A stretch of DNA of 38,664 bases from Lachnospiraceae bacterium (GCA_021442595.1 JABUST010000095.1:1-38664), one strand, 5' to 3'. Positions 1 to 8,908 are shown, counted from the stretch's first letter. A program made the numbers and translations. The notes: a model not told the origin generated them from the letters alone.

Positions 1-29
1 CTGTTCCACAGGAACAGAAGCTTGTTCGG
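1..29. repeat. direct repeat copy A, cut by window edge
   Basis: This 29-base unit recurs identically at 82-110. It contains a 7-bp stem with a three-base loop (CTGTTCC, ACA, GGAACAG). Between the copies lie a small hairpin (CACTG 45-49 with CAGTG 54-58) and, on the minus strand, a GGAGGT that resembles a ribosome binding site but has no start codon after it inside the window. The left flank of this copy is outside the window, so the full unit length is unknown. Confidence 0.75.
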
Positions 30-77
30 ACCTCCTTCAATGTGCACTGAACGCAGTGAGGCACGAATTGATTGAGG

Positions 78-110
78 GCTTCTGTTCCACAGGAACAGAA
101 GCTTGTTCGG
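78..110. repeat. direct repeat copy B with 11-bp hairpin
   Basis: Second copy of the unit at 1-29 (identical part 82-110). With its left flank it forms a perfect 11-bp stem, 78-88 against 92-102, with an ACA loop. It begins two bases beyond the stop codon of the ABC ATPase at 112, so it may act as the operon's 3' end. Neither strand carries a good U-run after the stem, so a classical intrinsic terminator is not supported. It could instead be an mRNA-stabilising hairpin or a dispersed intergenic repeat. Confidence 0.7.
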
Positions 111-111
111 G

Positions 112-1056
112 TTACTTTCCCGCCGGAACGATCACAATTCTGCCATCTTCCACTTCCAGCTTAACCTTATTCCCCTCTGCCCCGATCTGCTGCAGCATCT
201 CCCTGGGAATCTGCAGCCGTCCGGCCCGGTCCAGGACCGCATACTCCTCCTGTTCCACCTCGCCGGGGTCATCAGCTTCTCCCAGGCTCTCCAACTGCTG
301 CATCCGCTTCAGATAGTCCCTGGTCACCACCATCTCACTGCTGGTCTTGCCGTCACGGATGGCAATGACTCTGTTTACCTTTTTAGCCAGGTGCCGGTCA
401 TGGGTCACGATGACGATGGTCAGCCCCAGCTCCTGATTCAGCTTTCGGAATACATCCAGAATAAAGTCGCTGGTTTTAACATCCACAGAACCCGTGGGCT
501 CATCCGCCAGCAGCAGCTTGGGATCGTTGGCCAGTGCAATGGCGATGGCAATGCGCTGCTGTTCTCCACCGGAAAGGGTGCTGAGTCTGCTCTGGGCTCT
601 GTGGCTCATGCCCACCAGCTCCAGCAGCATTTCCGCTCTTGCCTTGCGCTCCTTCACGGAGCCGAACATCATGGGAACCTGTACATTTTCCAATGCTGTC
701 AGGTAGGGGATGAGATTTCTGGCATTGTTCTGCCATACAAAACCCACCACGTCCCGCTTGTACTCCACCAGTTCCTTCTCGCTGAGCTTGAACAGGTCCA
801 ATCCGTTCACCACCAGGCGGCCGGCGGAGGGTCTGTCCAATCCGCCGATCATGTTCAGGAAGGTGGATTTTCCGGATCCGGAGTTTCCGATGATGGCGGT
901 CAGCTCTCCCTTTTTGACTGTCAGCTCCAGTCCCTGCAGTGCCAGAACCTCTGTGTCCGCGGTCTTGTAGATCTTCACCAGGTTCTCGCATTCGATCATA
1001 TTCTCTACCGGCGTCTCGGGAGCAGCGCCGGTGCTTTTGATTTCCGCTTCACTCAT
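112..1056 (-). CDS. ABC transporter ATP-binding protein with C-terminal AbrB-like domain
   Basis: Cytoplasmic ATPase of the MacB/LolD efflux class, 314 residues. Visible motifs are Walker [10 protein letters not shown] (about 57-65), Q-loop Q109, signature LSGGEQQ (161-167), Walker [10 protein letters not shown] with catalytic Glu (about 181-189) and switch His219. These complete the fold by about residue 245. Family members usually stop near 220-250. Here a linker of about 25 residues is followed by residues 271-312, which match the SpoVT/AbrB swapped-hairpin pattern ([11 protein letters not shown], then an acidic-basic stretch, then [11 protein letters not shown]). In AbrB and MazE this fold dimerises and binds DNA. 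Here it may serve dimerisation or promoter autoregulation, which is inference. The start overlaps the previous ATPase stop by 8 bases, indicating translational coupling. It is the last gene of the six-gene operon. Confidence 0.92.
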   Translation of the reverse strand: MSEAEIKSTGAAPETPVENMIECENLVKIYKTADTEVLALQGLELTVKKGELTAIIGNSGSGKSTFLNMIGGLDRPSAGRLVVNGLDLFKLSEKELVEYKRDVVGFVWQNNARNLIPYLTALENVQVPMMFGSVKERKARAEMLLELVGMSHRAQSRLSTLSGGEQQRIAIAIALANDPKLLLADEPTGSVDVKTSDFILDVFRKLNQELGLTIVIVTHDRHLAKKVNRVIAIRDGKTSSEMVVTRDYLKRMQQLESLGEADDPGEVEQEEYAVLDRAGRLQIPREMLQQIGAEGNKVKLEVEDGRIVIVPAGK

Positions 1057-1768
1057 ACTTATGGCCTATGACCTCTCCGTCTTCCAGCTCGTAGACCCTG
1101 TCACCGATGTCCATGAGACCCGTGTCGTGGGTGGTCATGACGATGGTAACCCCCTCTGCCCGGCAAAGGTCTTTGAATATCTTGACGACCTGAAGACCTG
1201 TGTTGGTATCCAGCTCTGCGGTGGGTTCGTCCGCAAACAAAACCAGGGGTCTGGAGGCGATAGCCCGGGCAATGGCCACCCGCTGCTGCTCTCCTCCGGA
1301 CATTTCCTGAGGCATGTGACTCATGCGGCTCCCCAGTCCCACCATATGCAGGCAATCCTCCGCCCGCTTTCTGCGCCCTTCTGTCAACCGGGCTTTTCCC
1401 TCCGGTGTCTTTTCTGCCAGCCGGAGGGCAAATTCCACGTTCTCGTAAGCGCTCATCATGGGGATCAAAGCCACACTCTGATAGATGTATCCGATCTTTC
1501 CTCTCCGCAGCAGATCCCTTTCTCCGTCGCTCATGGCAGTCACATCCTGTCCATCCAGAAACAGCTTTCCCTCCGTGGGTCTGTCCAGGGCACTGAGTAT
1601 GTTCAGAAGAGTGGTCTTGCCGGAGCCGCTTCTTCCCTTCAATATGGTCAGCTCTCCACTGCAGATATCCATATCAATGTGCTTCAGACCCCAGAACAGG
1701 TCATTGCCCACCGGGAAGGCCCGGGAGATGTCCTCTGCATGGATCATGATGTTCTTGTTTTCTTCCAT
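1049..1768 (-). CDS. ABC transporter ATP-binding protein
   Basis: Second ATPase of the efflux operon, 239 residues, the normal length for the MacB/LolD class. Walker [10 protein letters not shown] (45-53), Q-loop Q97, signature MSGGEQQ (156-162), Walker [14 protein letters not shown] (175-187) and switch His214 are all intact, so it should hydrolyse ATP. GGGAGG lies about 9 bases before the ATG. It overlaps the next ATPase gene by 8 bases and follows the permease stop by 17 bases. With one permease gene of double-domain type and two ATPases, the simplest model is an ATPase heterodimer on a single large permease, which is inference. It lacks the C-terminal extension of its partner. Confidence 0.92.
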   Translation of the reverse strand: MEENKNIMIHAEDISRAFPVGNDLFWGLKHIDMDICSGELTILKGRSGSGKTTLLNILSALDRPTEGKLFLDGQDVTAMSDGERDLLRRGKIGYIYQSVALIPMMSAYENVEFALRLAEKTPEGKARLTEGRRKRAEDCLHMVGLGSRMSHMPQEMSGGEQQRVAIARAIASRPLVLFADEPTAELDTNTGLQVVKIFKDLCRAEGVTIVMTTHDTGLMDIGDRVYELEDGEVIGHKYE

Positions 1769-1785
1769 GTTTGTCGCCTCCCTTC

Positions 1786-4578
1786 TTAGTCTTCACCCAG
1801 CTTCAGGGCCTGGGCAATCTTGATCTTGCGGATCAGCCGTCCCAGTATAAGCATACACAGCACCATGACAATGCCCACCACGATATACAGCCGCAGGGCA
1901 TCGCTCTGCACGCTGACGATTTCCAGAGGAATCAGCTGTCTTTCGGAGCTGTAAGCCATCTGGATCAGGGGCACATAGAGCTTTGCCGCCAGCTTACCCA
2001 CCAGCGCACCCATGAGGATGGAGGTGAGAGACAGCCAGATCTGTTCGTTCAGCAGCATGCCCAGGATCTCCCCCATGGCCATACCCATGGCCCGGAAAAT
2101 ACCGAACTGCAGCTGTCTGGAGCGGATGGACTGGATCCAGTAGATCAAAAATCCCACGGAGCACAGCAGCAGCACCACTATAAAGCCCACTGTCAGGATG
2201 CCGTTGGTAGCCTGAAATACAGGATCGTTCTTCAGAGCAATCAGATCTGCATTTGTATCCCGGAATTCTACGAACCCGATTTCCTTTTCCTGCGCAAAGT
2301 CATAGATATATTGAGACGAAGCCTCCGCATTTCGTATCCACACCTGATAGGGAGATACGCCCCACTCAGATTGCATCAGCTCCAGAGAGCCGATGATGAA
2401 GTACTTTTCCGTGTCGTCGGCAGCTTTCTGAGGCGGGGTCAGAGAGGGCCAGTAATCCACGAAACCGTAGATGGTTCCGCTGATGCTGCCCTTTCCCGTG
2501 CCGGAGTACAGGATCTTGTCTCCCAGCTTCAGTCCCTGCTCATCTCTGAAGGCAGTGGACACCAGGATTCCGTTGGGATCCTGAGAGATGGCATTGAGAT
2601 AGTTGTACCAGTGATTCTTCAGCAGTCCGTCCTTCATGTAGGCGGTCTCTCCAAATTCCCTGGTGTGGATACCCATCACCGTCACGTCCTTCACACGGCT
2701 CTTGTTCACGCTGACCGTGAAGCCGCTGCCCAGGAATACTTTTGTGACAGAGGCGGCACCCTCCAGCTCCTCATATTTTCTGAAATCAGGCTCCACGTAG
2801 GAAGTACCCTCATCTCCGATCTGCCGGGAGTTCCAGCTCTCTCTGAGAACCAGATCCGCACCGTTTTCATAGCGGATCATTTCCTCTGCGTTGGAATTGA
2901 TGGTGCGGGCAGTCTCTGCGCTGAAGATACCCATGGCCATGGTGAGCACCAGAAAGATCATGATGAAGTCCTGATTGCCCTTGCTGCGGAGTATCCGAAG
3001 AAAGGAGGCATACAGGCCGGGGGACCAGAGTTTTTTGAAGGCTGCAAAGACCAGCTTCACCACCAGAGGGAACAGCCTGACAAAGAGCATGGCACAGCCC
3101 AAAATAAACATGGAGCTGCACATATACAGCAGGGGATCCAGTGATCCTCCCTGCTGCAGCTGCTCTGCCAGGAAGGATGCCTGATGGTTATAGCTGTAAA
3201 GACCGTACAGAGAAACGGCCAGCAGCAATACATCCAGAAACATCTTCTGCCAGAAGGGTCTGGACTGTTTGTGCTTTGTCCGCTTGGCCTCCACGATACC
3301 CACCTTGGAATAGCTCAGGGCGGGAATCAGCATGGTGGCTACGGACACAAGGGCTGCCCCCAGGGCATACAGCAGCACCTGGGGAGACATGCGGGCAGAC
3401 AGGGCCCTTCTCCGGACAAACTCCAGGAAAGCGTTGGCCGATCCGATGACCTGACAAATCAGAAATCCCAGCGGAATGGCCACTGCCAGCGAGATCAGAG
3501 TCACCACACTGCTCTGAAGCAGGTAGATGGTGAGGATCTGCTTCCGGGAGGCGCCCCTGCTCTTGATCATGGCGATCTCTGCCTGGTCGATGGACAGCAT
3601 CTGTCCGGAAACCATAAATATGAAGGCCGCAAGGAGCAGGAAAATAGGCACCTGAAGTACCAGCAAAGTGGTAGACAGATGCTCTGCATTTACCTGGTAC
3701 TGCTTCAGGGTGTCGTAGCAGCGAACGGTCATGGCCTTGGGGAACAGCTCCCCCGCTCTCTCCGTATATTCGTCGCAAAGGCGTACCAGGGCGTCTACAT
3801 CGGTACCACGAAGGACCGTGTAGTCCATGGTAATGAAGAAGGCCTCGTTGAAGCTCATGCGGCTGCTCTCGCTTTTGACAAAGGTATCCCGGAAGGCCTC
3901 ATAATTCGTATATATGTAGTTGGTGGTCAGGTTGGGGTTGGTGTTCCAGTAGGGATCCGAAAGGGCGGAGGCCTCGAACACACCCACGATGCGGATGTAG
4001 TACATGTCTCCGCCCCGGGTCTTTATGCCGCTCATGGTGAGGGTCTCTCCCATGGACAGATCGAAGTTCATGAGAGTGGAAGCACTGACAATGGCTTCCA
4101 GCACCCGATCCTCATCCACCTGATTGGAGGGGAAGCTGCCGGAGATCAGATTGACATGATCCTCCATGTTCTCCAGGGCATCCACCCGCACAGAAAAACC
4201 GGACATGGCATTGGTGGCCTTCTCCCCTTCATGGAGAGCCTTCACCCCGGACATAAAATACTCTCCGGTGGTGTATTGCAGGGGGAAGGTGACCTCCCGG
4301 GCAAACTCTCCCGCCAGCGCTTCCAGCTTTTCCGATACGGAGTAGTCAGACTGCCCCAGACCGGCGGTAGTGTAGTTTCCCCGGAATTCAATGGTTCCGG
4401 GATACTGATCTGTGGCTGTCAGCTGCTTTTGCAGATCACTCTGGAGAAGCTTCTGCAAAGCGGCATCGGAGTAGATGGGACTGCAGGAAGCAATGGATAT
4501 GAGAAGGATGTTGCCGATCAGCAGGCTGATGGTCATCCACTTGTTTTTCAGAAGTTTATTCTTTACATACGTCAGCAT
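1786..4578 (-). CDS. FtsX/MacB-like ABC permease, 930 residues
   Basis: Integral membrane permease with two FtsX-type modules. One N-terminal membrane helix (about 15-33) is followed by a large extracellular domain, then three helices around residues 300-420 that include the cytoplasmic IKSRGASRKQI coupling segment. Two further helices follow at about 445-510. A helix at about 540-560 leads into a second extracellular domain, and three C-terminal helices (about 780-920) carry the second coupling segment FGIFRAMGM. The C-terminal ALKLGED is a typical FtsX-family ending. Such permeases work by mechanotransmission, driving extracellular adaptors or extracting lipids and peptides, rather than by classical import. 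AGGAGG stands six bases before the ATG. It lies 10 bases after the adaptor gene and 17 before the ATPase gene. Substrate unknown; antimicrobial peptide or lipid export is a guess. Confidence 0.9.
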   Translation of the reverse strand: MLTYVKNKLLKNKWMTISLLIGNILLISIASCSPIYSDAALQKLLQSDLQKQLTATDQYPGTIEFRGNYTTAGLGQSDYSVSEKLEALAGEFAREVTFPLQYTTGEYFMSGVKALHEGEKATNAMSGFSVRVDALENMEDHVNLISGSFPSNQVDEDRVLEAIVSASTLMNFDLSMGETLTMSGIKTRGGDMYYIRIVGVFEASALSDPYWNTNPNLTTNYIYTNYEAFRDTFVKSESSRMSFNEAFFITMDYTVLRGTDVDALVRLCDEYTERAGELFPKAMTVRCYDTLKQYQVNAEHLSTTLLVLQVPIFLLLAAFIFMVSGQMLSIDQAEIAMIKSRGASRKQILTIYLLQSSVVTLISLAVAIPLGFLICQVIGSANAFLEFVRRRALSARMSPQVLLYALGAALVSVATMLIPALSYSKVGIVEAKRTKHKQSRPFWQKMFLDVLLLAVSLYGLYSYNHQASFLAEQLQQGGSLDPLLYMCSSMFILGCAMLFVRLFPLVVKLVFAAFKKLWSPGLYASFLRILRSKGNQDFIMIFLVLTMAMGIFSAETARTINSNAEEMIRYENGADLVLRESWNSRQIGDEGTSYVEPDFRKYEELEGAASVTKVFLGSGFTVSVNKSRVKDVTVMGIHTREFGETAYMKDGLLKNHWYNYLNAISQDPNGILVSTAFRDEQGLKLGDKILYSGTGKGSISGTIYGFVDYWPSLTPPQKAADDTEKYFIIGSLELMQSEWGVSPYQVWIRNAEASSQYIYDFAQEKEIGFVEFRDTNADLIALKNDPVFQATNGILTVGFIVVLLLCSVGFLIYWIQSIRSRQLQFGIFRAMGMAMGEILGMLLNEQIWLSLTSILMGALVGKLAAKLYVPLIQMAYSSERQLIPLEIVSVQSDALRLYIVVGIVMVLCMLILGRLIRKIKIAQALKLGED

Positions 4579-4588
4579 GGGACCCTCC

Positions 4589-5692
4589 TTAGTTGATGAT
4601 CAGGGTCACGCCGGGGTCCAGCCCTTCGGCGATCCATGCTGTACCGGCATTCACAGCGCCCACACTGACATAAGCCTTGGCCGCTGCGCTTTCGCCGCTG
4701 AGAATGAGCACATAGTATCTGTCTCCCTCTTTATACAGAGCGGAGGCGTCCATGAGGACCACGTCCTTCTTGTCCAGGACAGTGCCTTTGATCTTTACGG
4801 CGCCTGTCAGGGCGGTTCCCATTTTATCTGCAGGAACATGGGGAATGATGATCAGATCATCGGTCCCGGACCCTGTTACCTGACCTGAACTGACCACGGT
4901 GCCGGTGTAGACACTCTGATCCCGCTGGTCCGTAAGCTCCACAGTGCTCAGATAGGGCACCTGCCCGAAGGGGGAAATGTTGGTAACTCTGAAGGCCAGA
5001 GTATCGGTGTCCGCCATGGTGATCAAGGGCTGATAGGCAGGCACGGTACCTCCCTCCTCCCATCCCCGGATAACGGAAGCCACATATCCGTCGTAGGGAG
5101 CGGTAATGCAGGTGGCTTCCTTGTGGGCCTTCAGCTTTTCCAGAGCCTCCACTGCTGCCCGATACTGCTGCCCGGCCCGGGAGATCCGCTCGTTATACTC
5201 TGCCCTCAGCTGTACCAGGCGGGCGGAAGCGATCTCCGCCTCCGTGCCTGTCAACCCGGGGATTTCCTCTTCCAGGGGAATGATCCTTGCTTCATAGCTC
5301 TCCCGGATCTGCACCAGATCGATGTCGGCGTTTGTCACGGCCAGCTCCCGCTGCAGGAGCTCCGACTCACTGATGGTGGGGGCGATCTCCACCATCACAT
5401 CTCCCTCGGAGACAAAGTCCCCCTCCTTAACCTTTATGCTGACATAGCGGTCTCCGCTGTACTCCCAGAGCAGCTCCGTCACCCGAAGGGCAGTGATGCG
5501 GGTATTGGCCTCAAAGCCTATGAAAAAATCACCGGTATAAGATTCTGTGGTCTTCACGGCGCTGCCTGCCTGCACAACCTCGGCGCTCAGGTATTCCGCT
5601 GTGGATGTATCGGTGCTCTGCTGACCGCAGCCGCTGAGGACCATTGAAAGCAGCAGCACCAGAGCCAGAGCTCCGGTACGTACTTTGCCCAT
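4589..5692 (-). CDS. HlyD/MacA-like adaptor lipoprotein (third of three)
   Basis: Periplasmic-adaptor-type protein, about 367 residues, anchored as a lipoprotein: signal peptide with lipobox LSGC (Cys22 from this start). A biotinyl-lipoyl-like half (IKVKEGDFVSEGDVMVEI) precedes a helical hairpin of about 70 residues rich in Glu, Arg and Ala. The second lipoyl half follows (ITAPYDGYVASV), then beta-barrel segments. Adaptors of this type couple a MacB-like permease to outer components; in a monoderm they sit on the outer face of the membrane. I chose the ATG at 5692, placed after GGGAG and just past the preceding stop (TAACATG). An in-frame ATG at 5707 with AAGGAG nine bases upstream is equally usable and would overlap the previous gene by 14 bases. 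Confidence 0.87.
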   Translation of the reverse strand: MGKVRTGALALVLLLSMVLSGCGQQSTDTSTAEYLSAEVVQAGSAVKTTESYTGDFFIGFEANTRITALRVTELLWEYSGDRYVSIKVKEGDFVSEGDVMVEIAPTISESELLQRELAVTNADIDLVQIRESYEARIIPLEEEIPGLTGTEAEIASARLVQLRAEYNERISRAGQQYRAAVEALEKLKAHKEATCITAPYDGYVASVIRGWEEGGTVPAYQPLITMADTDTLAFRVTNISPFGQVPYLSTVELTDQRDQSVYTGTVVSSGQVTGSGTDDLIIIPHVPADKMGTALTGAVKIKGTVLDKKDVVLMDASALYKEGDRYYVLILSGESAAAKAYVSVGAVNAGTAWIAEGLDPGVTLIIN

Positions 5693-5693
5693 G

Positions 5694-6920
5694 TTAATCT
5701 CCCACATAGACCTGCGCTCCTTCCTCCAGACCGGACAGGATCTCTGCCATGATGGGGCCCTTCAGGCCCACGGACACATACACCTTGACCCTCTGACCAT
5801 TCTCCCGGGCGTAAACAAAGCTGCCCGCGCTGTCACTCTCCAGACAGGCCACCGGAACCAGCAGTGTATCCAAAGAATAATCCGTACACACCCGAACCAC
5901 GCCGGTCTGCCCGAAGGTCAGAGACCCGATCTCTCCCTCTGCCGGAAGAAATACCGTGGGCAGCTCTTCGCCGCTCAGCTTCCGCTTCAGATAGTCCTCG
6001 GAGTCATATTCCTGATAACTGATACTGACAGTCCTGCCGTCGATTCGGGCATCGATCTGTTTGGCATTGATGATGGCTGTATTGTTATAGGCCTCTCCCT
6101 GAATGAACACACGGGATTCATCCGCCAGGATGACCAGGGTGTCGAAGGCATCCACCCACTGATTCTCGTAGGGATAGACCTCCACCACCCTTCCGGAAAA
6201 GGGGGCTTTCAGTTCCAGGCTCTCACAGGCTGCCTTCAGCTCCTCCAACCTGGTCTGCATGGGAAGTATATCTGTCGTCCAGGTGCCTTTGACCTGCTCC
6301 AGAGAAGCCTTGGCCTGCTGCAAGGCCAGATCCTTCATGGCCAGGACATAGGCTGTATCCTCCTGTGCCTTCTTAAGGGCAGCCAGCTCTTCCTCCGTTA
6401 CCGTTCCCGGCTCTGCTTCCCGGGCGCTCTTTTCTGCCTGCTCCGCTTCCCCGGCGGCTGCCAAAGCTGCGTCGTATTCCAGCTGGGCAATGTTGACCTC
6501 CTGCTGTGCCTGTTCCAGTGCAAAGGAGTATTGTTCCTTAGCGTACTGCAGCGCCAGATCCTGGGAAGCCGCTGCTTCCTCCACATCCGTGGTATCTAAT
6601 TGGATCAGGACGTCTCCCTCATTCACCATCTCCCCGGGAACCGCCCGGATCTGAGACACCCGGGCGGAAGTCTCCCCACTGATAGGCTCAAAGAACAGCT
6701 TTTCCGTATAGGGAACTACGGTGACGCTCAGCTCTGTGGTGATGTACAGGTCCCCCCGCTCCACCGGAACGGCTGCCATGGAAATGCCTTTGGGCTCCAG
6801 CAGCTCCGGAATCTCCCCGGAGGCAGTACTGCCGTCTCTGCAGGCTGTCAGCAGGGCGACCGCCCCCGTCAGCATCAGGCAGATAAGGGCAGGGATTCTG
6901 CTCTTAACTCTATCCTTCAT
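5694..6920 (-). CDS. HlyD/MacA-like adaptor lipoprotein (second of three)
   Basis: Adaptor protein of 408 residues with a perfect lipobox LTAC (Cys27). The first lipoyl half contains VPGEMVNEGDVLIQL. It is followed by the longest coiled-coil hairpin of the three paralogues, about residues 115-220 and rich in Ala, Glu and Gln (for example AEQAEKSAREAE). The second lipoyl half is LKAPFSGRVVEVYP, and a barrel and membrane-proximal domain follow (GQTGVVRVCTDYSLDTLLVPVACLE). It differs clearly from its two neighbours, so this is not a recent duplication. Spacing is 16 bases from the upstream adaptor, with GGGGAAGAG before the ATG. Longer hairpins in adaptors usually set the reach of the complex, so the three may form a mixed assembly (inference). 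Confidence 0.88.
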   Translation of the reverse strand: MKDRVKSRIPALICLMLTGAVALLTACRDGSTASGEIPELLEPKGISMAAVPVERGDLYITTELSVTVVPYTEKLFFEPISGETSARVSQIRAVPGEMVNEGDVLIQLDTTDVEEAAASQDLALQYAKEQYSFALEQAQQEVNIAQLEYDAALAAAGEAEQAEKSAREAEPGTVTEEELAALKKAQEDTAYVLAMKDLALQQAKASLEQVKGTWTTDILPMQTRLEELKAACESLELKAPFSGRVVEVYPYENQWVDAFDTLVILADESRVFIQGEAYNNTAIINAKQIDARIDGRTVSISYQEYDSEDYLKRKLSGEELPTVFLPAEGEIGSLTFGQTGVVRVCTDYSLDTLLVPVACLESDSAGSFVYARENGQRVKVYVSVGLKGPIMAEILSGLEEGAQVYVGD

Positions 6921-6936
6921 GGTATTCTCTTCCCCT

Positions 6937-8016
6937 TTACGGTACGATAACGTAATCGCCTTCCTCCAGGCCGCTGATGATCTCTGTCATGGTGCCGTCC
7001 GTCAGGCCTGTCACCACTTCCAGCGCTGTTTTAAAGCCGTTTTCATCTAACACATAGACATAAGATATGCCATTGACTACTTTAATGTGATTGTTTTGCA
7101 CGCAAAGCACGCCTTCTGCTTTTTCCCTGATGATGCGGATGGTGCCGGTATCGTTCTTCCCCAGGGTGGGATCCGGCATGGACATGAGCAGGTACCAGAC
7201 CTCCGGGTCTGCTCCTTCTATCTCCAGCTCTTCCCCCGGGCGGGCCTCCACCTCGTAAATCTCCTCACCGCAGGACAGCTGATATGTCATGCCGCTTTCC
7301 AGCTCCGATGCGTTGGAGGAGTACACCACAAACATTCCGCCGGAGGTGTCGCTGATCTCCAGCAGAGTCTCTCCTTTTTCAGTCCGATAGGTATCCGACA
7401 GCCACTTTTTATAGGTCACGGTGCCTTCAATGTCTGCCACCAGCTGCCGCTGAGCCAGTTCCTCCTGCAGCTCTGCCAGATAGGTCTCTCCGATCTCTAT
7501 GTTCCCGCACAGGGGCGTCAGTGAGAGGGAATAGGTTCTGGCAAGGGCGGCTTCCCGAGGTCCCTGCCCCTCTCCGGTCCATCCCTCGTGGTCATCCTCC
7601 AGAGCCGCTGCCTCCAATGCCAGATCCCGCTCCTGGCAGACGCTGTACAGGTCTGCATACAGCCGGGCCAGCTCTTCTTCCTGCTGACGGATCTTTCCTT
7701 TGATCTCCGTCACATCCAGCTCCATGAGAACATCCCCCGGCTGTACCCGGTCTCCTGCCTCCACATAGATCATGGAGATGTAGGCCCCGCTGATCTCAAA
7801 GGACAGCTTCTGGACCGAGGAGGGGACATAGTAGCTGCGGATGTACTCCGCGCTGATGATGTCGCCCCGTATAACAGGAGCAAACACATAAGAGGTGGTC
7901 TCACCCTCCGCCAGATAGGGGGCAGTGGGGAGCTCCTCCTCCAGGGGAATCAGTCCGCAGCCACTGCAGCTGAGTACCGGGAGAAGGCACAAAATGAGCA
8001 GAAAAATACGTTTCAT
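6937..8016 (-). CDS. HlyD/MacA-like adaptor lipoprotein (first of three)
   Basis: First gene of the efflux operon, 359 residues. A short signal peptide ends in LSCSGC, where either Cys17 or Cys20 could be lipidated. A lipoyl-like segment (VEAGDRVQPGDVLMELD) leads into a helical hairpin (about 115-190), a return strand region (QLVADIEGTVTYKKW) and barrel segments; the C-terminal GLEEGDYVIVP is shared in pattern with the paralogue at 5694. Known role of the family: adaptor between membrane transporter and outer layers. Upstream on the minus strand a TAAAAT at 8061-8066 could be a -10, but the matching -35 is poor, so I do not list a promoter. A GAAAGG precedes the ATG. Confidence 0.86.
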   Translation of the reverse strand: MKRIFLLILCLLPVLSCSGCGLIPLEEELPTAPYLAEGETTSYVFAPVIRGDIISAEYIRSYYVPSSVQKLSFEISGAYISMIYVEAGDRVQPGDVLMELDVTEIKGKIRQQEEELARLYADLYSVCQERDLALEAAALEDDHEGWTGEGQGPREAALARTYSLSLTPLCGNIEIGETYLAELQEELAQRQLVADIEGTVTYKKWLSDTYRTEKGETLLEISDTSGGMFVVYSSNASELESGMTYQLSCGEEIYEVEARPGEELEIEGADPEVWYLLMSMPDPTLGKNDTGTIRIIREKAEGVLCVQNNHIKVVNGISYVYVLDENGFKTALEVVTGLTDGTMTEIISGLEEGDYVIVP

Positions 8017-8163
8017 AGGTGGGCCCTTTCAAGAGGATCGACTTGCAGAACATATGCATAATTTTACAACATATCCCCTATTTTTCATAGATGAGAGCCT
8101 ATGGACTTTCTGAAAATGCCTCCCTGTGGGTCTCCTTTTCCCGGATCTTTTCTGCACATAAAG

Positions 8164-8206
8164 CAGCGGCGGAGCTTGCAGTATTTGCATGCTCCGCCGC
8201 TGTTTT
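8164..8206. terminator. bidirectional terminator-like hairpin after recR
   Basis: A perfect 12-bp GC-rich stem, 8164-8175 against 8191-8202, has a loop that can pair further through TGCA/TGCA. On the minus strand it lies about 107 bases past the recR stop and is followed by CTTTAT; on the plus strand it is followed by TTTT. It separates the recR transcript from the efflux operon. The rest of the 292-base gap 8017-8308 shows no gene I can support. Confidence 0.75.
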
Positions 8207-8308
8207 ATGTATCTTCCTCCGCCTTGGTCTTTTCTCCGCTTTGGATTCAGATTCCTTTTACTTTTCTTTCGTCCGAATGCTGAAAGACAGCTGCTCCGGT
8301 CGGATAGC

Positions 8309-8908
8309 TCACATACTGACCCGTCCCTCCAGGGCTCTTGCCAGAGTGACGTCATCCACATACTCCAGGTTCCCGCCTACGGGAACTCCGTTGGCGATTC
8401 GGGTGACCTTGATGCCCAGTGGCTTGATCAGCCGGCTGAGGTACATGGCCGTGGTTTCTCCTTCCACCGTGGGGTTGGTAGCCAGAATGACCTCCCGCAC
8501 CTTGTCGTCCTTCAATCTGGCCAGAAGCTCCTTGATCTTCAGCTTATCAGGACTGATGCCGTGGAGAGGGGAGATGACTCCCTGCAGTACATGATAGACG
8601 CCCTTGTACTGTCCGGTACGCTCATAGACCGCTTTGTCCTTGTCCTCTTCCACCACCATGATGGTGGTGTGGTCCCTAAGCTCATCGGCGCAGACGCTGC
8701 AGATGTCTCCGTCGGACAGGGCACCGCATATGGTACAGAAACGGACATTATTCCGGGCATCCTCGATGGCCCTGGCCAGAGCCACTGCTTCCTCCTTCGG
8801 CCCCTGTATAATATGCAGAGCCAGACGCTGGGCGCTCTTTCTTCCCACCCCCGGGAGCCGGGCCAGCTCGTTGATCAGATTATTGACAGGACTGGAAAAA
8901 TCATTCAT
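8309..8908 (-). CDS. recR: recombination mediator protein RecR
   Basis: RecR loads RecA onto gapped DNA with RecF and RecO and acts in the cytoplasm. The 199-residue product has the family length and order. A helix-hairpin-helix (LPGVGRKSAQRLALHI, about 17-32) is followed by a four-cysteine zinc module (CTICGALSDGDICSVC, about 57-72). A Toprim domain follows (MVVEEDKD near 80, later EVILATNPTVEGE), and the C-terminal segment carries RIANGVPVGG. The start overlaps the ybaB stop (TGATG), so the two are translationally coupled. The dnaX-ybaB-recR order is conserved in many bacteria, including Bacillus. Confidence 0.97.
   Translation of the reverse strand: MNDFSSPVNNLINELARLPGVGRKSAQRLALHIIQGPKEEAVALARAIEDARNNVRFCTICGALSDGDICSVCADELRDHTTIMVVEEDKDKAVYERTGQYKGVYHVLQGVISPLHGISPDKLKIKELLARLKDDKVREVILATNPTVEGETTAMYLSRLIKPLGIKVTRIANGVPVGGNLEYVDDVTLARALEGRVSM

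Noticed and set aside
1771-4596. Long plus-strand frames opposite the FtsX permease
   Set aside because: The permease, adaptor and ATPase frames on the minus strand have clear motifs, lipoboxes and ribosome binding sites; the opposite frames have none.
8029-8361. A 110-codon minus-strand frame between recR and the adaptor operon
   Set aside because: It overlaps the recR end, runs through the terminator hairpin at 8164-8206, and has basic low-complexity sequence with no motif or ribosome binding site.
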